Below are positions 38,430 through 49,800 of a stretch of 64,000 nucleotides of DNA, piece by piece. The stretch lies in contig JASANH010000965.1 in assembly GCA_030248295.1 (NCBI GenBank), positions 434,001 through 498,000 on the forward strand. The letters run 5' to 3'. Each line of letters begins with the position of its first letter. Positions within the stretch are counted from its first letter, which is position 1. The DNA comes from Mesodorylaimus sp. YZB2_4. Its lineage: Eukaryota; Nematoda; Enoplea; Dorylaimida; Dorylaimidae. A program made the translations under genes and the position numbers. The notes under the pieces are model-generated. The model made no database searches, was not told the DNA's origin, and saw only the letters and a list, made by a program, of their open reading frames with translations.

Positions 38430-40258
38430 CCTAAGTCGGCACAAAGGTGCTGGTTGAGGAGCCTGCGTTAACGGTCTCGGTCTGCTGCCGACCTGGTAGC
38501 AGGCTTCACCTACGAATCAACCTGCTCCCCACTAGAGCCGAATACATAGGTACGCAAAGGCACAGGTGCAAGCTATACACCTACCTACCCGCGCCCTGTG
38601 CCTACCTATATGCACCTAGAGGCCTGTACCTATGCTCACAAAGGTACTCACGTGAACATCGGACAACGTTTGGCCACGGTCCACAGATCCGAACTTTGCG
38701 AGACACGGTTTCAGTAGAATGAAAAACGCCATATCGAGACTCAGCAAGTGACATCGAAATATCAAACCACATTGACCAACTAGGAGAAATCACAGCCGCC
38801 CAGCAACGATATCCGACCACCGACGCCCAGGCAAGGCGAACCAGCCAAAACTGGAAACTCGAGATAACTTGTGTGCGCGGTTTGGTATAATTGAGTTTCA
38901 GTCAAGTAGTGCAAATGCTTTTTAAAAAAAAAAGCGAATTCATAAAAAGGTTTCAAAGAAAGATTAATTTAGAAGGTACTGAAAGTTTCTTGCCGAATAT
39001 TTTATTTTATTAATTTTTTAGCTTTATCTGAAGCTATACTTTACCACTCATGTGGCGTCCACGTTCTCGGCAGCTCATGCTGCGTTTTCGAGGCCCAACA
39101 AAGGAAGGGAGGTTCGGAATGGTTGAATACGTATGATAGATACTTACTTCCCTTAGTGTCCAGCTTATGGGAATCAAATTACGGTCAAGGAGCTCATTGG
39201 GCGGAAACGTGCTAAGTCCAGGTAGCTAATTTTTCTTTTGCGGCAGCTTGCAGTAGGTACCTAAATCTTCCTACCTACCAACCTAGGCCTGTAGTCGACC
39301 ATTTTTTGACTTGATTTGGGAGACACTGTTCATCGACGATTTGGATGATGCTAGGACGAATTCGACCAAGTTTTCTATGTGGGCCAACATATTCGAGAAT
39401 TTTGTGGGACCGTTTTTTAGTTTGATATTTTTTCCGTCCAGGTCTGGTTATAACTGGACTATTCCAGTTCCGCCGTACCAAGAACGTGTACAGTGCAGTC
39501 CTTTCCGTCCGTGGTCCTGTTTACTGACGGACACGCAACGCACCCAAGGTCCGTCGAGAAAATTGCGTACGAGGTTTTTGCCTTCTTTTGTGTACAATCG
39601 TGTGGGTGAGGTACCTTGAGCTGTTGGAAATGTAGGCCGTTCCCGACCCGTCTTTTGAGTTCAACGAGGGACGTGAATTATGGTTTCGCGTTAAGATAGT
39701 GATTTTTTGTGATGATGATGAATACAACTTCTCTTGCCAAAACGATGGAATGAACTGCCGTTATCGAAAAGACTTTGTTCCCACGCGACTACTACTGTAG
39801 AATCTTACGTAATATTACCGTACCATCTCTTTCTAGTGATTAGTCTAATGTTCTTACTTGGTCCCCAACCGCCTGGTACTGTATCTAGCTGGTCATTAAT
39901 CAGATTTTTCACCGTTTGCTTCTCTAATGTAGACTGCTTTCGTCATCTCATGGTGTCTATAGGTCTGGTTTTCTTTCAATCATCCTATGCTCGTGCCCTT
40001 TAAAACGCCTACACGTAAAGGCGATAATAAAGCCTGCGCCTGGCACGATCTTTTACGCTTTCCTGCCTCGAGCGTTAGGCAGAATAGAGTTGCAGTAAAT
40101 TTTGAAATCCTGCTGATTTTCTCTTTCCTGAACCTGAACCGGGGAGTTTTAGAGGGCGAGGATTTGAGGCGTAGAGTTGGTTGAAACGTCGCTTTTTAAT
40201 ACTTTGATTGTTATCGTTTGGTGGCCTATAACAGCTGACTTCGTGTCGTTATTTTAGA
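38430..40258. other. intergenic between CYLD and the OATP gene, no gene seen
   Basis: 38530-38660 is low-complexity, with repeated cctacctat/gcacct strings. I see no coding exon I can support. A ttattttag acceptor just before 40258 suggests either a non-coding first exon or a trans-splice site for the OATP gene. Confidence 0.4.
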
Positions 40259-40329
40259 TTGTGCGTGCGAAAAATCCAAGGCAAAAGGATAGTGAAAAAA
40301 GTGAGTTCGGTTATCACGTACAAGCTGGG

Positions 40330-43300
40330 ATGGCCGAAGTGGAGCCGAGTGTTCTTGCATCGTCGACGAAAGATACGGCGTCGTTGTTATTCAACGATTC
40401 GGTGCTTGATGCTAAACGTATTCGTAGCGGCGAGTATAACAAGCAAGCATCGGCAACTGCTCAGAGCACGGGCTCCGCCGTTGTTGGCCTTCAGCCATCG
40501 GGCGATCGATCAAGGAAACATTTGACTGTCACGTTTTCTTCCGGGCGCCGTGTCGGTGATGGGACCTCGGGGACGATGATGGTCGATGAGGAAGCCAAAA
40601 CGGCCGTTTCATTTAAATCGAACGAAACTGAAACGAAAAGAAATTCGGCCACTAGCGATCCCAGATCTTCCTGTATTAGCACAACGAGTAGCGGTAGTGG
40701 CGGTGGAACGAGTACTTTGCCAAAACGTGCAACCGTACCGAATATGAGTTACGATAATTTTGCTGGTCCAACTCCAAGTGGAAATAATGGTAACGATTTG
40801 GCCAAATTTTTACGCGATGATTCGATTTGGCGTGATTTGAAAGTTAATTTCGCAAATGGAGAAGAAGGTAGCGATGTATTCGTATCGGATGATTTATTGG
40901 AAACATCAGCATCGTCATCGATTGTTGGCAGCGAACGTTCGTGGGCATCGTTATCGGTTCGAAATCGAGTGGAAAAAATCAGGAATAAATGTTTACCCAA
41001 TTGGGCGAATATTAAAACATTCGTTTTCGTAATTTGTATCCTAATCACCGTTCATGGTGCTTTGGCTACCGGCTATACGATGTCGGTAATAACGACTATC
41101 GAAAAAAGATTCGAGATCAGTAGCAAAACATCGGGCCTAATTGTTAGCTCGTATGAATTCGGTAGTTTATTATCGGTCATTTTTGTCAGTTATTTTGGTT
41201 CGAACGGGCACATTCCACGCGTTGTTGGAATTGGCGGAATCGTATTGGCGGCTGGTTCGTTACTATTTTCACTGCCTCATTTTATTGCGCCAAATTACGT
41301 ACCATCGAATAGTAGCGGAGGCGATGTTGCTCCCGATATTTGTATTCCACAAAATACGACCACGGTGAAAATGGAGCCAGCAAAACTGTCCGACAAATGT
41401 TCGGATGGGAACGAATTTTATGTATTCATACTAATGATGGCTCAAGTTTTGCTCGGTATCGGAGGGACGCCATTGTTTACGTTGGGCACGACCTACATCG
41501 ATAATCACGTAGAAAAGGACAACGCTTCCGTTTATCTGGGTAAGCCTTAATGCCCCCCCCCCCCCCCCCCAGGGAACCCAAGCTAACGAATTTATTTTCA
41601 GCTTTCATGTACGTGTGCATGGCGCTTGGTCCAGTGCTTGGGTTTTTATTGGGTGCGCTAATGCTATCGGAATACGTCAATGCTAAGGTGCCGGAATTTT
41701 TGACAGCCAATTCGCCGGATTGGTAAGTAAAAAATGCAAAATTTTTAGTTTAGGGAAGCGCACCTATAGACACTAACTTTGGGGTAATTTGAATTCGCGC
41801 GGATTTTTTATTGGTCAGCATGTTCAAGCTGCTTATCACAAAATAGGCCGGATAGTGTGCGTAATTTTCGCTTTAAATCAGATTTGATTTTTTAAAATAC
41901 GAACTGCATTGCATTTTAATTTTAAAATTTTCGGTATCTTTTTGGCGAGAGATAATTGTATTTCCAGCCTGTTTTGAGGTAAGCAATGAGAGAGATCCGC
42001 GCGAATTCAAATTTTTGACTTATTGATGCGTTTTTGACAGATTTTCAGGTCTGTAAAGCGGCGCATAAAACTTTTTCATATCGCGAAGTTAGTGTCTTTA
42101 GTTGGTTTTTCATGGCATCTTCTCAAAAAATTTTGGCAACATCAGATCTTTAAGAAATATTTTTTAGACGGCTTTTGTCAATTGTATTGTGTGTGATTTT
42201 TATAGGGTCGGCCTATGGTGGGGTGGCTTTATTGTGTGCGGAGCATTATACGCAGTTTCATCGTTACCATTCTTCCTTTTTCCACGTCGTTTGTCCAATA
42301 AACGAGCCAATGAAGAAGATAGCGAATATGGACGTAGTTGGCGAAGTAAGCTGAATTGATTTTATTCACGTTTTATAGTATGAATAACAAAGTAAGGGGC
42401 CAGGTATCGTGTTGACATAAGGAGCAATGTTGTCAATGTTTATGCGTGTTTTATGATTGCCAAGTGCAAACATTGTACACATTGCTTCGATGTCGTGTCT
42501 CTTGGCGCACGGACGGAATGAAGTTTGTGGGCCGGGGAAAGATTAAACAAGGAATAATGCATTTTTGTCTTGGGAATGCATTTGTTTATGTAATTTTTGT
42601 TTTCTTGTAGAAATTCCTAGTTCGATTCTTCGCTTATTGACCAATAGCGTGTATATGGTGGCCACGTTGAACGCTTGTATTGAGCTTGCGATCGTAACTG
42701 GATTTACGGTATTTTTACCAAAATATTTAGAAACGCAGTTTGGTGTGAGTACGTCGAATGCCAGCGTTTTGACGGGTATACGGATTGTTTGAAATTTTCA
42801 TGTTGAATGCGAACATTAACTAAAAATGTTAATTTTTTAAGGGGCGGTCGCTGTGCCAGGCGCATGTGTTGGCATTTTCTTTGGCGGTTGGATAATGAAG
42901 CGATTAAAATTGGAATTGCAAGGCGTAGCTAATTTGGTTATTTTGGTTAACGCTACTGCCATGGTATTAATGATTGGATTCTTTCTGTTTGGATGTCGAA
43001 CTGTACACATAGCTGGTGTGACGGCTCCGTATAAATATCCTGGCAGGTAATTACTGAAAAATGATTTTAGATGACTTAATTGAGGTAATCTTTGGTTTTA
43101 GTCCACTCGTCGAATACGGGCCGTATAATTTGACCGATAAATGTAACGCCGATTGTCAATGCTCGCAGGACGAGTTACAATTAAAACAGATTTGTGGCGC
43201 TGATGGACTTGTATATGTAAGAATTTTTGTTCTGTTAGGTTGGGCAAATTTTGATTATACGAACTGGTTTTCAGATGTCACCTTGCTTCGCTGGTTGCAA

Positions 43301-44300
43301 AGTAGCAACACCGACTGTTCGAAATCGAAAAAGTTTAGTTGGTGATTTTATACAAAAGCGATATGTAAGTCTTTTGTGCTTATTTGAGTGGCAGAGTATT
43401 GTTGCGAATTTCAGTGTACTCTACAGTATTGTATTATCGTAGGAATATTCTGAATGTAGTTGTATCGCCGTTCCGCCCAGCATCGAAACAAATGGTAATG
43501 CGGCATCGTCGAAAACGCTAGCAGCAAGAGATGGCATGTGCGAAGGAGACTGCGGCATGCTAGTCCCTTTTATGATACTAGTTTTCGTTATTTCGTTGGC
43601 GGCATCGAATAATCAAATGCCAATAGTCATGGTGACGTTGAGGTGAGTTAGGCTAAAGTGAATTTCCATTTTACGTACGCTTACTTTTTTTGACATTTAC
43701 AGATCCGTATCTACGCAAGAGAAAGCGTTTGCATTAGGTGTTCAAGTCGTAATACTGCGGCTGCTAAGTAAGTTGGTATTGCTTACGATTTTTGCCCTTG
43801 GGCAAGTAAAAGTCAGAAAGTGGAATGAGTTAATCTTATTGCGTAAATGTGGGAAAAGAGTGAATTTTCAGGTTACATTCCATCGCCGATTATTTACGGA
43901 GATGTCATCGATAATACGTGTGTTCTATGGAATAAGAAATGCAATGGAGAACCGAAAAACTGTTTGGTTTATAATATCGATGGATTTAGAACTCGTTTCG
44001 CTTCTTTATCGATGGGTTTAATGGTGAGTTAAAAAGTGCGTGATTTACCAGACTGGATTAATTTTTATTTTATTCCAGGTCATTGGCGTAGCATTAACGT
44101 TATTGTTATGGTTTTGCATTCGTCGACGTTACACACCATTCTCGCCCCCAATTACTATGTCCGAGATTGCGCATCGATTCGGAGATTTTGATAATTTGCA
44201 TATCGTTCGATCGGGCAAACTTCGTAGTTGGGTATCGGACGATAGTTTGGTCAATAATAGACCACATACACCGCGTCATCAGAAAACTCGTTCGTGTTAA
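40330..44300 (+). CDS. organic anion transporting polypeptide (OATP/SLCO family)
   Basis: Twelve-helix plasma-membrane carrier for amphipathic organic anions. Exon 1 (40330-41539) gives a long Ser/Gly-rich cytosolic N-terminus (about 230 residues, longer than usual). TM1 follows (FVFVICILITVHGALATGYT), then loop and helices with IEKRFEISSKTSGLI, typical of the family. Later exons supply the OATP signature VGLWWGGF (after the acceptor near 42206), KIPSSILRLLTN, and the VFLPKYLETQFG helix. They also encode a Kazal-like extracellular loop (CQCSQDELQLKQICGADG, then MSPCFAGC, about 43100-43300) and the last helix VIGVALTLLLWFCIRRRY. Stop TAA at 44298-44300. Start choice: ATG at 40330 is the first Met in the open frame after an acceptor at about 40257. 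Joins checked at 41539, 41725, 42790 and 44030 keep frame. Subfamily cannot be assigned. Confidence 0.92.
41768..42097. mobile_element. foldback/MITE-like element inside an OATP intron
   Basis: Ends agacactaactt (41768-41779) and aagttagtgtct (42086-42097) are perfect 12-base inverted repeats. A second, longer internal inverted pair, tttgaattcgcgcggat (about 41789-41806) and atccgcgcgaattcaaa (about 41994-42012), lies inside. Non-coding, about 330 bases, AT-rich. Confidence 0.7.
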
Positions 44301-46175
44301 AGATTGTTAGAAATGCATAATTCTTCCAACCCTATAATTTAGTGTAAAATTTCATGTGTGCAATTTTGTATCCCGGGAGTATATATGTGCTGTTTATTGT
44401 ACTCGGCTCTCCATTCACGTGTTCCGATCTGGGCTTTCAATCGATTTTGTACACCATTTTATCGTGCCAATCAATGCTATCTTGCTGGATTCTTGCTCCT
44501 AATCATGCCTCAATCTGAACGTGTACATTTGTCCTCCATTTCAAAGTGCTGCTGGACTTGTCTTGTGTAAACTCTATCTTTAAAATTTTTGTGTTATCGA
44601 TATCAAAATTAGGTTCATCTGTTCTCAAGAGTAAAGGCCAAACCCTAACAAAAAATACATTACGAAGAAAAAACGATTTCAGAAAACAGTCGACGCCAAT
44701 TATTAGCAAGTCAGAAAATAGCCTCCGGCATTACTACATCCACCGTTGGGACCTTATATGGGCAAGCTCAGCTGAAATGTTTGCACGCTCCAAACCCCCC
44801 AAAAAAAGAAAAAGTGAATTATGGCTAGCAGATGCCAGTAGTTTTTTTTGAAAAGCAGCGATAAAAATTAAATTTAAAATTCGCGGGAAAATTTGCATAA
44901 TTTTTACCCCATTATCCAGACTCATTCTTTCCGTAGTTTCCACTTTGAACAGGAAATTATTTTCGGATCGTCTGTCAGATGCTAATCAAGCGGGGTCGAC
45001 TGTAAAGTAATCACAAAAAATGGCGGTATCAAGAAAAAAGAACTTGGAAGTTTTGGCGTAACTGCATTCACATTTTCCTGAAAAAAAAGGAAAATGAATT
45101 TCTTAGAGTGAAGACGGAATTAAGGATTGATCATTCCTTCTTTTAGAACTCCCTGCAAGCTGGCAGGGGCGGGGTTGAAACTCGGGTGAACTCATGTGAG
45201 TCCAAGACTTCATCTGCGGCTGAAACATCAACCCGACGGGTAGCCGTATCTCACTCGTCATACCCCACTGGGCGGTGGGGTTACAGACATGCTGAGTGGC
45301 AAGGCAATCCATACAAGCTAGGCAGCACAACGCTTGTCCTGCACCATAGCTACGACAGGTCTAACATAAACGATCACACGGACCTCTGGGGTTTTAGGCG
45401 CCGAAACCAAATACCCACCCCACATACTTGTTCATACCAGTCAGGCAACCCAGACATCCAGACAGCGTGCCACATATGGCCATACCCATTCAAAGCATGA
45501 CAGGCCTGACTGTAGGTATGTTTGGCCCGTAGAGAGGGCACTGTTTCGGATGCCAATTACAGGCCGCCGCATACAGCGCATCAGTTGCCTTTTTTGGATT
45601 CTAGGCAGGCAGAAACACCTCGAGTTGATGCCTCAGCCTTCTATGACTAGGAGAGTTTCCCACGTTATCTTCTCAAAGATAGGGTTGTCGGGCCCATTAC
45701 ATGGCACAAGAGACCACAAGCTCCCCCCACCTAAATGACCTCGGACACCTTACCTGTTGACGTTACGGAAATTCCATCTCATTGACAGCCATGCCCGATT
45801 CGGCCATCGTCTTATTGATACACCTGCAGTCTCCATTTTCCTCAATTCGAAACACAATCAATTCGTACGGCTGACTACTAAAATGGAACACATCTACTGT
45901 ACAATACATAAAACCACATTACTATTCTCGTCTATTCAGGTCTACAACTGTCCTCTCACCGACTTTGCGAAAACATAAACACCGGCTCCTGGACGAGACA
46001 CCAGACTCGCATAAAACTATCGGACAGACCAAGAATGAAACCATCCCGGGTGAAAAGATTATTTTTTGCCATCGCTTTATATTTGGTCAAATATTGAGCG
46101 CAAAATGCTTTGTGCTGGCACACAATCACACGAGACCTCTCTGACTAAAACCTACTAACCTCAACCTCGCCTTGA
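44301..46175. other. intergenic with repeats, no gene seen
   Basis: Covers the OATP 3' flank and a repeat stretch from about 45120 that shares the acatcaacccgacggg string with 7.2 kb. No conserved domain is visible in its short open frames. Confidence 0.45.
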
Positions 46176-46177
46176 GC

Positions 46178-46605
46178 GCAAGTATGGGCAAGGGGGTAAC
46201 CCCCTATTGGGCCGGCGGGGACACTGAACCCTTCCTCCCTTAGCTCAGGTCCAGCTGGAAGAAAGAACAGGCAGGAAGCAAAAGCGATCAAAGTGTATCT
46301 GGGCTGGACCAAGACCTGACTCACTCACTCGACTCGACCGGAACCTGACTTGGCCTGATCTGTCCTGTGTTGCTTTTTATCTCACAATCAGTCAAACACT
46401 TCTAAGAAGAGCATTCAAGTCAAGGAAATACTGATGGATATAAAATTTTGGAGCATAGCTTTCATAACAGGAAAATGAGTAAAAGGCGCATTATAACGCA
46501 GTAATTTCAAAATGCACCCCCTGCGCTTCGCGGCCAGAGTTCGTCTACCATCTGTCCTCTCAAACCCCCTAACCCAACCGACCTTGCGCAAATTTGCTTG
46601 AGCGC
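46178..46605. mobile_element. MITE-like element, copy 2
   Basis: Left end gcaagtatgggcaagg (46178-46193) matches copy 1 at 27223 with one mismatch. The right end ccttgcgcaaatttgc (about 46583-46598) is an imperfect inverted copy. Shared interior strings include gtatctgggctggaccaagacctgact and cctaaccca..cgaccttgc. The middle differs from copy 1, so one has an insertion or deletion. Confidence 0.65.
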
Positions 46606-46697
46606 TAGGCCCGGGTCGTGGCCTAGCGCTCAAGACGTGTGCCTTTCCTGCTGAGCACGCACTTACAGGGAAGGGTTCGACTCCCACCTGGGTATAA
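46597..46697 (+). repeat. perfect 15-base palindrome overlapping a tRNA-like sequence
   Basis: cttgagcgctaggcc (46597-46611) and ggcctagcgctcaag (46620-46634) are perfect inverted repeats around an 8-base loop. The right arm supplies an A-box-like TGGCCTAGCGC, and 46669-46680 is a strong B box (GGTTCGACTCCC). The whole resembles a class II (Leu/Ser type) tRNA remnant or SINE head. Confidence 0.6.
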
Positions 46698-46823
46698 AAT
46701 AATTGTCAATTTATATGTGTTTCCTAGCCCTCGAGTGCGCTGTATGTATAGTGCCTGGCTATGGCTGACATGACATGACCTCATACCACCTCAGCTACGA
46801 TCTTTCCAGATCATGATCGCACT

Positions 46824-49800
46824 TTACACTATGTGACCAAACATGGAGCGGAAAAAATTACACAGCTCGACGGGTGCAGGTTCTACTCTCACCCACTTGA
46901 CACGTGTTTGATGTCTGAGTCCCTTTTCACTACCCGGGGGGGCTATTCGAGGGGTAACTAAATGGATCCTAACAGACAAAACGAAATGTCTTTTTTCCTC
47001 CAAAATAAAGACCATAAAAATAACAATACTTACTCCGAGCACACCAACGCCTTCATTAAAGGCTTCCCTTCCATCATCAAATGCTTGAATATATCGATCC
47101 CATTCTGATCCCACTGTCCGTCCGCAGTCAATGGACGACAGCCGAGCAATTGACAATAAGCAGCTTGGGCCGGTAAATTACAGAACCTAGAAAAATATTC
47201 GCAGCTAGCTGATCATCGAGACAGGCCTTCATCTCCCCCAGCATCATCTAATCCTAAATCGAGCCTGGATCCAGATCCGATTTCAAAAATAAATTTCAGC
47301 TGCGATGACTAAGCGCCACCCTGGCTATTGAGACGCCGATCCTACAGTCGGATTGAATCAGGACCCAATCCACTCCACTCCACTGCTTGGATCGACGGAC
47401 CAGTCGATGCCGCCTCATGGACAATTAAAAGCGAACCAGGGTCTTCTTCCAGCTCATCAACCTGGATTTGCACTTGCTGTGCGCCCTTCTGCTCTTAGAA
47501 AAGATCACGCGCTCGACACACTGACGCTGGTAGACTGCACCAATGCTCCGAGCCCGCGGTCATTTCTAGCTACTCATAGTGCAATCCTTTAAGCCCCCAA
47601 TTCGCTTCCATTCGCCATTCCCAACAGAAAGTCCCAAATTTGACGCCCCCTTACCTCTGATCCAGTACGAACACGTTTTTGCCTTCCAATCGTTCGCAGT
47701 ATCCATAATCGATGAAAATCGCTGTCACGATGCTATGCGCACGAATATCCAATCGATCGGCCCCCGATCCTTGCGGCGCCTGCCACTTCTTGACAATCAC
47801 TCGCCGATAAGCCGTCACATCGTCCCTGGTCGATCGAACGACGGCCGCTTGGTTCGCATCAGATTTTGTAAGAAGTACCTGATTAGCCGGAGTCGAATAG
47901 AAAGTATTCATGGCCACAGTCAACGCATTCAACGCCGCATTTTGGCCACGATTATTGCATATTTGTATGTAAAAATTGCTCGGCGAAATTGCTTCAAAAA
48001 CGCGAAAATAAACGTGCCCACTGCCGTCAATTATGGATTCGTCATTCAGAGGTATTTGGACTATTCGACCAGGAACAACAACTTGCGTCGTTCGACTCGC
48101 AACTAAAATAAAAAATGATGAATTCCATTCTCCGACCTGTTTAGGACAGGGTTTCAGGTAAACTTCACTCAATCGACCAAAAAGACTTTTCAAGTTGACC
48201 TGGGTCAATGGAGGCTGGGGTTCATTCGGCACAAAAAGTTCATGATATCGAATTTTAAACGTTCGTAACTGACACAAACAGATTTTAAAAAAAACGGAAA
48301 AACCACAAAATTTGAAATTCCAGAATATATTGCCAAAGCCCATTTCCAATTGTTGCGTCTCGCAAGTATTGTAACCTTCTTATCTACCTCTGACTCACCA
48401 TTTTTCCATTACCCCTTATCATCTGTCTGAGCCTTCCCCGTTAGTGCCAAGTAAAATGTAAGATCGAGCGGTTGCGCCTAACATCCACTGTGCTCCACAT
48501 AACATCGGAAATGGGCACTCTTTCCGACACCAGTCACCCTACTGCAAAAAGTTAAAAATTCTACTTCTCAAAAGGAATCTTCTCCTCCCACTTCTGTGCG
48601 CCTCAATTATTACCGCTATCGCGCCGAAAGATCAATCGACTTGATCAGTTTTTCGTCAGTAAACCCCTGTATTTCCTTAAAAACCAATGAACTTACGCTG
48701 CAAACGCATCGCTTCCCTTTCCTCTTCCCTCGCGCATCGCTCTTCGATATCCACTTCATCGGAAGACTCGCTCTCCAGCACATTGACAGTACACCGCCAC
48801 CCATCGCTAACGTCGGGCGGAATGGCTCCACCAATTATTTCTCCTCCCTAAAATACCACTCTCAGAGTATACAAATCGCAAATCGAACAGGCCATACTTC
48901 TTTCTCATACGCCTTCGCTGGCACCACGCGTTCACCACGTCTCACTTTCCCGATAGCCGCCTTGATCAGAGAAATCAGAATCGTCTCCTTCTTCGTCATA
49001 TCGCCATTCCGTACACGATACAAAGCCACCTAAAAATCCATCCTCATTATCCAACTAAACCCGCCCCCCCGATAATACCGTATTGATATCCTGTGATTCT
49101 TCCTGATCGAATGCAGATACGTAAAGTTGGCTTCCTTCATCCAAAACGCAAAGCTGTCGGAATTTGTCCACAACATCTTCACTCCAATATTCTCCTTTAG
49201 GCACCAACTAGAATGGAATAACCAACATGGACTAAACCTAATCAACTCCCAGTCCAACTCTTACTTCAGCGAGAGCACACGGACATGCTTGCCGCCAAAA
49301 ATGTCGATATCGACTCGGAAGCTCTATCAAGGCCTTGGTCGCGATCCACTCTATTTTACCCGTATCGATGTACAGCACTTTCGAAAACGAAGCCCCTAAA
49401 CGAACATATCTTCAGTTGCCCACAATACGAAACAGAGTGGGTAACAGGCACGGGAGCCCCCAGCAGACCGACCCGCCGATCAGGGTTGGATCAGTTTAGG
49501 GAAACTGACCCAAACTGTGATTCGGTCAGATCAAAAGCCTGCCCCTATCCTGTCCCTTTTTGCCCGAAATCCCATTCCCTCCCCACTGCTAGCTGTCTTT
49601 ATCATTTTAGTAGATAACGAATGCGCAGCCGCAATGCCAAGTTGTGTCAGATAGACTGGGTCGGGCCGATCCAGATCTTGGGTCCAGCCAGATCGGTCGA
49701 TGCTAGGCCCCCTGGTCGCGAGATTTTTGGTGGAAATTTCAGATTTTGGTTTCGAATCTCGACTCTTTGTTCAGGAAGCAACAAAAAATCACAGCAATTT

